In this document: one piece after another, positions 1 to 8,166 of the stretch
How the letters are laid out: the number at the start of each line of letters is the position of its first letter
How positions within the stretch are numbered: position 1 is the first letter of the stretch
DNA from: JBAZTO01 sp041661865
GTDB lineage: Bacteria > Planctomycetota > Phycisphaerae > SM23-33
DNA length: 64,000 bases
Assembly (NCBI GenBank): GCA_041661865.1
Contig: JBAZTO010000005.1
Span: forward strand, 1-64,000
Direction of reading: 5' to 3'
Translations under genes and position numbers: made by a program
The notes under the pieces: model-generated
What the model was told of the DNA's origin: nothing
What the model saw: the letters and a program-made list of their open reading frames with translations, nothing else
Database searches by the model: none

Positions 1-226
1 CTTTGCCATCGGCAGTCGCCTTCAGGTCATGAGGAACAGTTCGCACGAACCTAACTGAACGTTCTCTCATCCTGGCCGAGACTGGCTTCTCTTGCTACAT
101 GGTATCTGTCGGGGCTCCAACGTCAAGAAGGACGCTTTCCGGGGCCTCACGGCCCCGGCTAAGTTCTCAACGGTCCTGCGGACCTCAGATCCCCGCTCTA
201 GCCGCTGCCGAGAATCGATCTCAAAA

Positions 227-242
227 TGTTCCACGTGGAACA
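227..242. promoter_or_regulatory. parS centromere site (ParB binding)
   Basis: The 16-bp sequence TGTTCCACGTGGAACA is a perfect palindrome and fits the broadly conserved bacterial parS consensus TGTTnCACGTGnAACA, bound by the chromosome-partitioning protein ParB. It lies in non-coding DNA. The parA and parB genes are not in this window. No second full match was noticed by eye. Confidence 0.88.
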
Positions 243-403
243 ATCAACATTTGTGCGCCAATATTTCTGACCCTGGCAGGAGGCAAAAAAGGGAAATATC
301 CCGCGTTTTCGTTGCGGGCGAGGGCAAGCGCCCGTCTCTTGCGCGCAAACCCTGTCGCGCGGCCCTCATTTTTCGTGTCGCGATTTTTGCGCAGACGGTA
401 GGG

Positions 404-470
404 CGTGCAACTGGTTGCACGCGGAATCGTTCTGCTCCCTCGTGGTCGCAAACACCGCGACCACGGCACC
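404..470. repeat. constant-loop palindromic element, variant copy
   Basis: Two hairpins lie in tandem. The first has arms CGTGCAA and TTGCACG around CTGG (404-421). The second has arms CGTGGTC and GACCACG around the loop GCAAACACCGC (441-465), followed by GCACC. The second loop is the reverse complement of hairpin A in the copies at 36371 and 38437, but the stem differs and is still fully paired. The first hairpin lacks the usual ACACGAC loop. Confidence 0.7.
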
Positions 471-472
471 CA

Positions 473-534
473 TCCCTCTTCCCTTTTCCCTCTTGCTTCC
501 CTTTTGCCTTTTTCCTATTCCCTTTTCCCTGTTG
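473..534. repeat. pyrimidine-rich dispersed repeat
   Basis: A run of TTCCC, CTTTTCCC and CTTGCC units. The same style of sequence occurs at 21063-21118 and, on the other strand, at about 7750-7790. All three sit next to other intergenic repeats, so this looks like a dispersed repeat rather than a coding or terminator sequence. Confidence 0.55.
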
Positions 535-1554
535 TTAGATATCTCGTCCGATGGCGCGGGCGATGCGGCGGAGGACGGCCATCATCTCGCCCATGGCCTG
601 GGGCGTGATGGACTGGGCCCCGTCGGACAGCGCGTGCTCGGGGTCCAGGTGCGCCTCGACCAGCAGGCCATCGGCCCCGGCAGCCACCGACGCGCGGCAC
701 ATCGCCGGCACCAGGTGCGCGTGGCCGGTTCCGTGCGACGGATCGACCATGACCGGCAGGTGCGTCTTGTCGTTGAGTTCGGGCACCGAGGCCAGCGGCA
801 GCGTGTTGCGAACGTAATCTTCGTAGGTCCGTATGCCACGCTCGCAGAGAATGACCTGCTTGTTGCCGGCGTTGATGATGTACTCGGCCGCCAGCAGCCA
901 CTCTTCGAGCGTCGCGCACATTCCGCGTTTGAGCAGCACGGGCTTGCCGCATTTCCCCGCCGCCTCCAGCAGCGGATAGTGTTGCATGTTCCGCGCGCCG
1001 ATCTGGAGCACGTCGGCGTACTGGGCCACCACGTCCACCTGCTCGATGCCGATGACCTCGGTCACCACGGCCAGGCCGGTGCGGTCGCGGGCCTCGGCCA
1101 GCATCTTCAGGCCCTCCAGCCCCAGGCCCTGGAAGCTGTAGGGGCTGGTCCGTGGCTTGTAGGCCCCGCCGCGCAGGCCGATGCAACCGGCGGCCTTGAC
1201 CGCCTCGGCCGTCCGCAAGAGCTGGTCGCGATTCTCCACCGAGCACGGGCCGGCGATCACGCCGATCTTGTTGCCGCCGATGGGGAACTTCTCCGGGCCG
1301 ATCTCGATCTCGCTGCGGGCGGCCTTGACCTCGGTCGAGGCCATCTTGTAAGGCGCCAGGATCGGCACGATGCGGTCCACCATCGGGGCGTTCTCGATGG
1401 CCGACTTGTCAAGCATTCGCTTGTCGCCGATGCAGGCGACGACGGTCCGGTCGGTGCCGGTAATGACGTGATCCTTCAAGCCGTACTCGCGGATCAGGTC
1501 CACCACGTGCTTGACCTGCTCGGGCGCGGCGCCGGGTTTCATTACGACGATCAT
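535..1554 (-). CDS. aroF: 3-deoxy-7-phosphoheptulonate synthase (DAHP synthase), type I-beta
   Basis: Condenses phosphoenolpyruvate with erythrose 4-phosphate, the first step of the shikimate pathway to aromatic amino acids; cytoplasmic. The 339-aa product has an N-terminal ferredoxin-like/ACT-type regulatory domain (about residues 1-75) and a TIM-barrel synthase domain with GPCSVEN near residue 102, the LRGGAYKPRTSPYSF substrate loop and DPSHGTGH near the C-terminus. This matches the Thermotoga/Bacillus-type enzyme fused to a small regulatory domain. I chose the ATG at 1554 because GGAG lies six bases upstream; a TTG four codons earlier overlaps that ribosome binding site. It is the last gene of the minus-strand block, 156 nt after the P-loop kinase. 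The N-terminal domain suggests feedback inhibition by an aromatic product. Confidence 0.95.
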   Translation of the reverse strand: MIVVMKPGAAPEQVKHVVDLIREYGLKDHVITGTDRTVVACIGDKRMLDKSAIENAPMVDRIVPILAPYKMASTEVKAARSEIEIGPEKFPIGGNKIGVIAGPCSVENRDQLLRTAEAVKAAGCIGLRGGAYKPRTSPYSFQGLGLEGLKMLAEARDRTGLAVVTEVIGIEQVDVVAQYADVLQIGARNMQHYPLLEAAGKCGKPVLLKRGMCATLEEWLLAAEYIINAGNKQVILCERGIRTYEDYVRNTLPLASVPELNDKTHLPVMVDPSHGTGHAHLVPAMCRASVAAGADGLLVEAHLDPEHALSDGAQSITPQAMGEMMAVLRRIARAIGRDI

Positions 1555-1633
1555 GGCGTACTCCAATATGCAGTCGTCAGACTAAACAGGTTCCGCAGGC
1601 CCCGCATTATAACGCCCCCAAAAGCTGCCGGCC

Positions 1634-1682
1634 AATGACGAATGACGAAGTTCGAATGACGAATCAAACCCGAATGGCAAAT
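1634..1682. repeat. AATGACGAA dispersed repeat
   Basis: Between aroF and the upstream kinase the sequence repeats AATGACGAA, GTTCGAATGACGAA and CCCGAATGGC units. The style (short near-direct repeats of ATGACGAA) is that of a dispersed intergenic repeat. No coding potential is seen. Confidence 0.45.
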
Positions 1683-1710
1683 ACATCTCGGCTCCCGTGA
1701 TCTGTGTATG

Positions 1711-2325
1711 CTATTCGGACTGAATTGCCCGTAAACACGCGCCCGTGACCTCATCTAGAGAGTTTGTGGAGAGAGATTCCACCAAGGGCAACCCTAGTCG
1801 CCGCGCAGAGTCGATGACCATGCGATTGTACCAGGCACTTCGTTGGCAGAAGCGTTCGATCAGTTTTGGGTGGCTGGAGGCTGCCCGCCGAAAATCCTCG
1901 TCCTCCTCAAGCCGTCGACGAAACGTCTGCTCGTCCGACGCAAGATATACCGGGGCAATCGCCCCCGGTTTCAACTCCGCAAGATACTCTGGCAGCAGAG
2001 CCCAACCCTCGATCACCGCCGGGCACCTCCAAGTTGCATGGGCGTGAATCACTGCTGCCGCCGCCGGCCAGGTAGCTTTCAACTGACGCAGGGCGTCTGA
2101 TCGCAACTCCTCATCGTCACGTTGCGAATAGTACTCGGCGAATGCCTGTCCGGCCATCGGGTGCAGTGCCGGGTGCGACTGGCTTGAGGTCACCGCAGTG
2201 ATCGCCGTTCCGAGATCGTCGGTTGAAAGGCAAGCGTAACCCAGCCGAGCCGCCAGCCTGCAGGCTACCGCGGTCTTTCCTGACAGGGGTGCCCCACCAA
2301 CAAGAATCACCCGTGGAACGTTCAT
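1711..2325 (-). CDS. P-loop kinase, 2-phosphoglycerate-kinase/zeta-toxin-like
   Basis: A 204-aa P-loop NTPase of unknown substrate. The N-terminus has a strand followed by the Walker A motif GGAPLSGKT (about residues 10-18), a later STDD acidic motif (residues near 36) that may hold Mg or substrate, and a C-terminal Arg-rich lid-like segment (FRRRLEEDEDFRR). This layout is that of small-molecule kinases such as 2-phosphoglycerate kinase or nucleoside-type kinases. No antitoxin partner is adjacent, so a toxin role is not supported. It follows serS by 30 nt and may be cotranscribed. The start is uncertain: ATG at 2325 is chosen over a TTG two codons upstream; neither has a clear ribosome binding site. 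Confidence 0.75.
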   Translation of the reverse strand: MNVPRVILVGGAPLSGKTAVACRLAARLGYACLSTDDLGTAITAVTSSQSHPALHPMAGQAFAEYYSQRDDEELRSDALRQLKATWPAAAAVIHAHATWRCPAVIEGWALLPEYLAELKPGAIAPVYLASDEQTFRRRLEEDEDFRRAASSHPKLIERFCQRSAWYNRMVIDSARRLGLPLVESLSTNSLDEVTGACLRAIQSE

Positions 2326-2355
2326 TCGCAAGATTCGAGTCTCGTCATTGTTTCG

Positions 2356-3717
2356 TCAGATCTTCTTCTCGCCCGTGATCTTCTCCACCCCGCCCATGTA
2401 CGGCCGCAATGCCGTCGGCACGGTGATGCTGCCGTCGGCGTTCTGGTAGAGCTCGATGATGGGGATCAGGATGCGCGGGCTGGCCACCACGGTGTTGTTG
2501 AGCGAATGGCAGACGGTGACCTTCTTGGACTCCGCATCGCGGTAGCGCAGGTCGAGGCGGCGGCACTGGTAGTCGTACAGGCGCGAGGCGGAGTGCGTCT
2601 CGCCGTACTCGCCGGCGGGCCGTCCGTCCGCGTCCACCTTGCCGCGGCCGGGCATCCAGGTCTCGATGTCGATCATGTCGGCGTTCTTGGCGCCCAGGTC
2701 GGCTGTGCAGCATTGCAGCAGGCGATAGGGCAACTCCAGGCGCTGCATCAGCGACTCGACGAAGCCGAGCATCGTCTTGTGCCACTGGCGGCTCTCGGCC
2801 TCGTCGGCGCGGCAGAGCACGACCTGCTCGACCTTGTCAAACTGGTGGATGCGATAGAGCCCGGCGGTGTCCTTGCCCGCGGCCCCGGCCTCGCGGCGGA
2901 AGCAGGTGGACAGGGTCACATAGCGCCGCGGCAGCGTGGCGCCCTCGAAGATTTCGCCCATGTGCAGGCCCATCAGGCCCGCCTCGCCGGTGCCGGTCAG
3001 GTAGAGGTCCTGCCCGCCGCCGCGTTGGGTCTCGCAGACCTGGTAGGCCTGCTCCTTGCCGAAGGGGAAGAAGCCCGTGCCGATCATCACTTCCTCGCGC
3101 ACCAGGTCAGGCACCGAGACCGGGCAGAAGCCCTGCTCGTAGACCATGTAGTCCAGCGCGCACCGCAGCACCGCCTGGTGGAGTTGCATGCCGTAGCCGG
3201 TCAGCACGTAGCTGCGCGTGCCGGCCATCTTGACGCCGCGTTCAAAGTCCATCAGGCCCAGGCTCAGGCCCAGTTCGATGTGCGTCTTGGGGGCAAACCC
3301 CTTGTTGGCCGCAAAACTCTTGCTCGTGTCAAACCACGACGGGCTCCAGCGGCGGAGTTCGATATTGTCCGCCTCGCCCGCCCCCACCGGCACGTCGTCG
3401 TCGGGCGGCTGGGGCACCTGGAGCAGCAGTTCGTTGAAGCGAGGCTCGAGTTCGGCGATCAGGTCGTCCAGTTCCTTGGAGCGGTCCTTGGCCGCCTTCA
3501 TCTCGGCGATGGCCTGGTCCTTCTCGCTGCCCTGGAGCTTGGCGATTTTCTTGCCCGCGGTGTTCTGGACCGTGCGGACTTCCTGAAGTTCGCGCCGGGC
3601 CTCCAGCAGCCTGGCATCCATCGCCAGCAAGGCCGGGATGTCCACGGCGATCCGCTTGGCCGCGGCGCCCTTGATGAACCGTTCGCTCTGCTCACGCAAT
3701 GTCTTGATGTCGATCAT
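2356..3717 (-). CDS. serS: seryl-tRNA synthetase
   Basis: Charges tRNA-Ser with serine, and tRNA-Sec where present; cytoplasmic. At 453 aa it is slightly longer than the usual 420-430. The N-terminal ~110 residues form the predicted tRNA-binding coiled-coil arm, rich in Lys, Glu and Ala. The class II catalytic core follows, with the motif 2 region FRREAGAAGKDTAGLYRIHQF and the motif 3 region ending in DGSITVP..LRPYMGG, typical of SerRS. The ATG at 3717 has AGGA eight to twelve bases upstream. The gene begins 9 nt after the stop of the O-antigen-ligase-like gene, so the two are probably on one transcript. Confidence 0.97.
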   Translation of the reverse strand: MIDIKTLREQSERFIKGAAAKRIAVDIPALLAMDARLLEARRELQEVRTVQNTAGKKIAKLQGSEKDQAIAEMKAAKDRSKELDDLIAELEPRFNELLLQVPQPPDDDVPVGAGEADNIELRRWSPSWFDTSKSFAANKGFAPKTHIELGLSLGLMDFERGVKMAGTRSYVLTGYGMQLHQAVLRCALDYMVYEQGFCPVSVPDLVREEVMIGTGFFPFGKEQAYQVCETQRGGGQDLYLTGTGEAGLMGLHMGEIFEGATLPRRYVTLSTCFRREAGAAGKDTAGLYRIHQFDKVEQVVLCRADEAESRQWHKTMLGFVESLMQRLELPYRLLQCCTADLGAKNADMIDIETWMPGRGKVDADGRPAGEYGETHSASRLYDYQCRRLDLRYRDAESKKVTVCHSLNNTVVASPRILIPIIELYQNADGSITVPTALRPYMGGVEKITGEKKI

Positions 3718-3726
3718 GTCCTTATC

Positions 3727-6081
3727 CTAATCGTCTTGCTTCGGGGCGTCTACAGGCCGATTTGCCCCCGCCTGGCGCAGAAGCGATTGCAGTTGGGCCC
3801 GCTCGTCGCCGTTCAGTCGCACGAGACTTTCGGGGTTCAAGGCCCGGTCGATTCGCTCAGCCTCCGCCAGTTGGGCCCGTGCCTGCTCCCCGTGTCCAGC
3901 CTGCAACAGCAGCCGGGCGTAATCCATTCGCAAGCGGGCGTCCATCGGGTTGAGTCTGACCGCGTCGGCCAGCAGGGCCAGCGCCTCTCCGGCGGCCGGG
4001 CCACCCAGCCGCTGGGCGATCTGGGCCGCCAGTCGCGCGTGGGCATAACTGCTGGGGTCGCGCCGCATGGCTATCTTCGCCCAGGCCAGGGCGTCGGCTG
4101 GGGAAAAGAGACCATTGCCCGGCTCCTCGTTTGTCAAAGAGACGATAGCAATCGCTGCATCGGCAGCGGAGAAGGCATCGAGCGGATCATCTTCCGCCGC
4201 GCGCACCGCCATCAATGTGGCCTTGTTCTTGTCAGAAAACATCATCGCCAGTTCACTGCTGACTGTCCGAGAAAATACCGGCCTCCACAGGAAAACGCCC
4301 GCCGCGACCAGGCCCACAGCGACGGCCCCGACCATCACCCATCGGAGGCGGCAGATGACCCAGCCATTGAGGCCTTCCGGCGCGCCCGTCTTTCGGTCTT
4401 CCGGTATTCCGGTCCCCTGGCAGGCACCGCAGGCGATCCAGAACACCAGTGCCACCCCCGGCGACCAGGGGCCAAACTCAATCATGCTGTGCAGGAAGAA
4501 GGCCCCGGCCCCGACAGCCAGGGCGATGCGGGAAGCGAGCGGGGCCAGTTCCAACCCTCGCCACAGGGCCTGGCCCGACCAGACGGCCGCCACCAACAGC
4601 GCCGCCAGCAGGCAGGCCGGCAAGGCCGCTTCCAGGATAAAGACATACGGAAACGGGCTGACCAGCGCGTTGGCAAAGACACTCCGCGCCATCGCAGCCG
4701 ACAGGCAGAGCGTCAGGACCATCGCCGCCACGCGGCGGCTGGACGGCCGACCGACACGATCGGGCGGGGAATCGATCCGTCGCCCCGGCCGACACATGCC
4801 CACCAGGCCGACGACCACCACCGCCAGGTAGCACAGGCCGCCGGGCAGGCCAAACTGCGTCAGGGCGTGCATGATGATGTTGTGCGGCAGCTTGACTGAC
4901 TCCTCCGCCGCGGCCCGACGATGCTGAAGATACGCCGCGGGGAAATTGCCCGGCCCCACGCCCAGCAGCGGATGCTCGCGGATAATCTCCGCCGAGCCGG
5001 TCCAATAGTACCAGCGGAAGGTCATCGACTTGCTGGGCAGGCGGTCATATCGCAGGCCGAAGGCGACCGCGCCGGCCAGCATGAGGGCCAGCACGCAGGC
5101 GGCGACGAGGGTTGCCTTTCGCCAGTGCGCCGCCAGGGGTCGCCGCCATCGCAGCAGGACCGGCAAGCCCAGGCCCGCCAGCACCGCGACGGCCAGTGCC
5201 CCGCGGCTGCGCGTCAGCACCAGGCCCGTCACCGCCAGGGCCGCCGCGAAAATCGTCAGTGCCGCAGCCAGCAGCGGCGTGTGAAGCTCACCACGTTTGA
5301 GCGCGGCCCGGCTGTCACGCCAGGACCGGATCGCCCCGGCCGTCTTGTCTATGGCCAGGCCCAGGGCCGCCATCGCCGTCACCAGCATCACCGAGCCGGC
5401 CAGGTTGGACAGCGTGAAAAACCCGGTGGCCGTGGTGGCGCGGAGGCGGGCCTCGAAGGCTCCAGCCTCGCTTGATCCCGGCGAAAAGCCCATCGTCGCC
5501 AGTCGCTGGGCCCGGTGGGCCTCAAAGTCCGCCACGCGATCGGGGATCTCGCCCAGGACCTGCCACAACTCCTTGCAGGCGATGCAGGCCCCCGCCGCCG
5601 CCAGCACCACCACCAGCCAAAGCAGATTCCGCCGCGCCGCGAACACCTCCGCAGCCAGCAGGAAACTCGCTATCAGCGAGGTCTGTTCCAGCCACACGTC
5701 CCACGCGCTTCGCGCATCGGCGGCCACGAAGACCGACAGCAGGCTCAGGATCACGAAGGCCGCCCCCAGCCCCGCGGCCAGGCGATGTCGCAGGACGATG
5801 CCGCCCCGCAAGGCCGACCCTGCCAGCCAGGCCGCCCAGATGCCCAGCAGGATCATCGCGAAGCTGACGCGGGCCAGTTCGTCGCGGTCGCCGCCGGCCC
5901 CGGCGAGAGAGCCGTCCCCCACGCTGATCAACGACCAGCGGTAAGGCAGCTCACTGATGAACAGCCTCGCCACCAGCACCGCCAGCAGCGCCGGCAGGGC
6001 CAGGTCCTGAAGCAGCCGCCCGGCGCGATGGGCAAAACCCGTCGCCCCGGGCAGACTCAGCGGGTCGCGCGGCACGCTCAT
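3727..6081 (-). CDS. O-antigen ligase/polymerase (Wzy/WaaL-like) with C-terminal TPR region
   Basis: Predicted inner-membrane glycan ligase or polymerase. The 784-aa protein has about twelve hydrophobic segments, the family's periplasmic loop motif HPLLGVGPGNFPAAYLQ and, after the last membrane segment, a TPR-like soluble tail of about 170 residues rich in Ala and Arg. The open frame continues upstream for 239 more codons, but that part is an out-of-frame shadow of the WecA-like gene; the ATG at 6081 overlaps the WecA-like stop as ATGA, implying translational coupling. The segment GIPEDRKTGAPEG around 4394-4413 is encoded by a copy of a dispersed repeat (see findings). Together with the neighbour it points to polysaccharide or exopolysaccharide assembly. 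Confidence 0.85.
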   Translation of the reverse strand: MSVPRDPLSLPGATGFAHRAGRLLQDLALPALLAVLVARLFISELPYRWSLISVGDGSLAGAGGDRDELARVSFAMILLGIWAAWLAGSALRGGIVLRHRLAAGLGAAFVILSLLSVFVAADARSAWDVWLEQTSLIASFLLAAEVFAARRNLLWLVVVLAAAGACIACKELWQVLGEIPDRVADFEAHRAQRLATMGFSPGSSEAGAFEARLRATTATGFFTLSNLAGSVMLVTAMAALGLAIDKTAGAIRSWRDSRAALKRGELHTPLLAAALTIFAAALAVTGLVLTRSRGALAVAVLAGLGLPVLLRWRRPLAAHWRKATLVAACVLALMLAGAVAFGLRYDRLPSKSMTFRWYYWTGSAEIIREHPLLGVGPGNFPAAYLQHRRAAAEESVKLPHNIIMHALTQFGLPGGLCYLAVVVVGLVGMCRPGRRIDSPPDRVGRPSSRRVAAMVLTLCLSAAMARSVFANALVSPFPYVFILEAALPACLLAALLVAAVWSGQALWRGLELAPLASRIALAVGAGAFFLHSMIEFGPWSPGVALVFWIACGACQGTGIPEDRKTGAPEGLNGWVICRLRWVMVGAVAVGLVAAGVFLWRPVFSRTVSSELAMMFSDKNKATLMAVRAAEDDPLDAFSAADAAIAIVSLTNEEPGNGLFSPADALAWAKIAMRRDPSSYAHARLAAQIAQRLGGPAAGEALALLADAVRLNPMDARLRMDYARLLLQAGHGEQARAQLAEAERIDRALNPESLVRLNGDERAQLQSLLRQAGANRPVDAPKQDD

Positions 6082-7169
6082 GATTTGCTGTCGCCACCTT
6101 CGAGAAGGGCTATGATCAACAGGATAATGACCGTCTGGGCCAGCACCAGCACCGCCCCCACGTTGTCGCGCACGTGGGGCAGCAGCGAGGCGGAGATGGC
6201 TGTGCCCGCCGTGCACAGGTAAATCGTCAGCACCGCGGTGCGGACCTTCATCCCCCGTCGCAGGAGGCGATGGCTGAAGTGCCGCCGGTCGCCGACCATC
6301 GGGTTTCGCCGCTCGCGGAGGCGGAGGAGGATGACGCTGGCGGTGTCGTACAGCGGCACGGCCATCAGCACCAGCGGCACGATCAGGTGGTAGGCGTAAT
6401 AGGCGCCGTCGGGCGGGACGTAGGTCGTCAGGCACGTCAGCGCGCCCAGGAAATAGCCGATGACCAGCGAGCCGGCGTCGCCCATGAACGTGCGGGCCGG
6501 GTGGAAGTTGTAGGGCAGGAAGCCCAGCAGCGCGCCCAGCAGCAGGCAGAGCCAGGCCGAGACGAACAGTTGGCCCAGGCTGGCGGCCGCGGCCAGAAGC
6601 GCCGCGGCACAGATCGCCGCCACGCCCGCCGACAGGCCGTCCATGTTGTCCAGGAAGTTGAAGGCGTTGACGATCGCCACCAGCCAGATCACCGACGCGA
6701 CGGCGCTGACCGCCGGCCCGGCCAGGGTCAGCACGCGGACATCGGCGATGAGGACGACGGCGGAGACGATGACGAATTGCACCAGCAACTTGATCCACGG
6801 CCCCAGGTTCCGGCGGTCATCGATGAGTCCCAGCATGTGCATCGCGACGGCGCCCAGGAGGATAATCATGGCCTGGCCCGACTTGGCCGCGGCGCCGGGC
6901 ACGTGAATGGCCAGGCCCGTCCGCTCCAGCCAGGCGGGGCACTCGGTGGCCGCCCAGTACCGCACCAGCGACATCGCCAGCAGACTGGGCAGCAGGATCG
7001 CCACCAGGATCGCGCAGCCCCCCAGCAGCGGGATCGGCTGGGCGTGGACCTTGTGGCGGCCGGGAATATCGAGCATGCCCGTCGCCGCGGCCAAACGCTG
7101 CATCAGCGGCGTGGCCAGGTATGAGAGCCCCAACGCCAGCAACCCCATCGCGATCATCGCGCCTATCAT
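6078..7169 (-). CDS. WecA/MraY-family undecaprenyl-phosphate sugar-1-phosphate transferase
   Basis: Transfers a HexNAc-1-phosphate from a UDP-sugar to undecaprenyl phosphate, starting lipid-linked glycan synthesis at the inner membrane. The 363-aa protein has about eleven membrane segments and the family motifs DIPGRHKVHAQPIPLLGG (N-terminal loop), NFLDNMDGLSAG (the NxxDGxxG metal and substrate site) and FMGDAGSLVIGYFLG. It resembles WecA/TagO more than MraY. The chosen ATG at 7169 overlaps the DUF4416 stop as ATGA; an 11-codon upstream extension rich in Gly is rejected. The stop again overlaps the ligase start, so the three genes form a tightly coupled operon. Confidence 0.93.
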   Translation of the reverse strand: MIGAMIAMGLLALGLSYLATPLMQRLAAATGMLDIPGRHKVHAQPIPLLGGCAILVAILLPSLLAMSLVRYWAATECPAWLERTGLAIHVPGAAAKSGQAMIILLGAVAMHMLGLIDDRRNLGPWIKLLVQFVIVSAVVLIADVRVLTLAGPAVSAVASVIWLVAIVNAFNFLDNMDGLSAGVAAICAAALLAAAASLGQLFVSAWLCLLLGALLGFLPYNFHPARTFMGDAGSLVIGYFLGALTCLTTYVPPDGAYYAYHLIVPLVLMAVPLYDTASVILLRLRERRNPMVGDRRHFSHRLLRRGMKVRTAVLTIYLCTAGTAISASLLPHVRDNVGAVLVLAQTVIILLIIALLEGGDSKS

Positions 7170-7720
7170 GAATTCGCCTCCCCCCCCGCCGCGCGAAGGC
7201 ACTCGCGCGCGCCCAGCAGAAACGGGTCATACCGCCCTGACGCGAAGTCCGGAAAGGTCCAGGGAAAACCCTTCCAGCCGTCCTTGTGGTACGTCAACGT
7301 GACCTCTCCAAAGACGCTCTTGCCCAGGTAGACGCGGTGCGAAAAGTTCTTCATGCTGGCCAGGACCAGCTTGGCGTTCTCGATATAACCGGGGTCGAGG
7401 TTGATCGGCCGGGCCGGGTGGCCGCCGCGGCGGGTCGCAAAGTCGCACTCCAAGGCGTTGGTCAGCCACTTGGCTTCCACCAGCGCGTCGGGCTGCACCC
7501 GCCGGGCGAAACTGACGAAGCGGCGATAGAGCGGACTGCCCATCTCCGTGTCGTAATAGTGCGTGAAGTCGAAGTCCATCACTTCGCTGACCAGGTCCTC
7601 GGGGCCAAAGACGCGCGTCATCGCGGCCCGCGCCTCCTCGAAGAGTTCGCGATCGGCCGAGATCATCCCGCAGATGAGCTTGACCTCCGGTGGTCTGTTT
7701 GCCTGGGCCATCGCGGCCAT
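7166..7720 (-). CDS. DUF4416 family protein
   Basis: A 184-aa protein of the uncharacterised DUF4416 family. Recognisable family features are KLICGMISA near the N-terminus, SEVMDFDFTHYYDTEMG, ALVEAKWLTNALE, NLDPGYIENAKLVLAS and SHRVYLGKSVFGEVTLTY with a C-terminal FPWTFPDF segment. It is conserved in deep-branching bacteria; no reaction is established. No signal peptide remains if ATG 7720 (or 7711) is the start; the longer frame from 7804 would pick up 28 residues encoded by the dispersed T/C-rich repeat and is rejected. The stop overlaps the WecA-like start by ATGA. Confidence 0.85.
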   Translation of the reverse strand: MAAMAQANRPPEVKLICGMISADRELFEEARAAMTRVFGPEDLVSEVMDFDFTHYYDTEMGSPLYRRFVSFARRVQPDALVEAKWLTNALECDFATRRGGHPARPINLDPGYIENAKLVLASMKNFSHRVYLGKSVFGEVTLTYHKDGWKGFPWTFPDFASGRYDPFLLGARECLRAAGGEANS

Positions 7721-7795
7721 TGTCCGCGCCGATGCTCGCGGAGTCAATGCGAGAAGAAGGAACAGGGAACAGGCAAGAGGGAACAGTAGGTAGTA

Positions 7796-7916
7796 GTCCT
7801 TCACAACTGAATATTGCTGGTGCCACGGTCAAGCGTTGTTTGCTTGGCCGTGCGGACACCCCCAAGCACACGACGCTTGGGGGTGGCACCAACTCACAAC
7901 TTTTGCTGTGAAGGAC
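7796..7916. repeat. constant-loop palindromic element, copy 1
   Basis: The core at 7819-7890 begins GGTGCCAC and ends GTGGCACC. Hairpin A has arms CACGGTCAA and TTGGCCGTG (one G.T wobble) around GCGTTGTTTGC. Hairpin B has arms CCCCCAA and TTGGGGG around GCACACGACGC. An outer inverted repeat GTCCTTCACA (7796-7805) and TGTGAAGGAC (7907-7916) encloses the core. The loops match the copies at 36371 and 38437 while the stems differ. Confidence 0.8.
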
Positions 7917-8014
7917 CAGTAGTCGGATATCGCTCGACGAATTCGAAACCTTGCGAAAGCGGCGGGCCGTGCCGGCCCCACCCGCTGCCGATCGTCATCC
8001 AACAGAAGCAATTC

Positions 8015-8039
8015 CCGCTCACTTCGCGCCCGCGGCTAG
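8015..8039 (+). repeat. GCTCGC..GCTCGCGGCTAG-type repeat, diverged copy
   Basis: CCGCTCACTTCGCGCCCGCG followed by GCTAG is a diverged form of the element present almost unchanged at 20968, 21028 and, inverted, at 32562. Confidence 0.5.
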
Positions 8040-8128
8040 AGCGTTCCGGCACCCTCTTGCTTCGCACTTCGCACTACGCACCTCGCACTGGTTCCCCAGC
8101 GAACGCGCCCAGGCGCCCAATCGGTCTC

Positions 8129-8148
8129 CGGTCTTGCGGTATTCCGGT
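8129..8148. repeat. CGGTATTCCGGT repeat
   Basis: CGGTCTTGCGGTATTCCGGT matches 19 of 20 bases with 4394-4413, which lies inside the coding sequence of the O-antigen-ligase-like gene. Confidence 0.55.
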
Positions 8149-8166
8149 ATCCGGCGGCGCAGCGTT

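Larger units (their letters stand above)
1..534. other. gene-free left edge with parS and repeats
   Basis: No convincing coding sequence is seen here. The open frames are short, overlap on both strands and lack ribosome binding sites. The stretch contains a parS-like palindrome (227-242), a partial member of the constant-loop palindrome family (404-470) and a pyrimidine-rich repeat (473-534) that runs up to the aroF stop codon. Confidence 0.6.
7721..8166. other. repeat-filled gap between yebC and DUF4416
   Basis: About 450 bases without a gene. From left to right it holds a purine-rich copy of the T/C repeat (7750-7790), a palindromic element (7796-7916), a GCTCACTTCGCGCCCGCGG repeat (8015-8039), a run of CGCACTTCGCACTACGCAC units (about 8060-8090) and a CGGTCTT.CGGTATTCCGGT repeat (8129-8148). 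It looks like a landing zone for several repeat families. Confidence 0.65.

Noticed and set aside
1711..2325. Zeta-type toxin of a toxin-antitoxin pair
   Set aside because: The P-loop kinase has no epsilon-like antitoxin neighbour and sits in a housekeeping operon; a metabolic kinase role is as likely.
2506..4899. Long plus-strand open frame (797 codons) antisense to serS and the ligase gene
   Set aside because: Composition effect of GC-rich antisense; the opposite strand has clear homologous genes, and the product is low-complexity His/Arg/Gly-rich.
3727..6798. Extended start of the ligase gene at 6798
   Set aside because: The extra 239 codons read the WecA-like gene in the wrong frame; ATG 6081 overlaps that gene's stop and begins a membrane protein.
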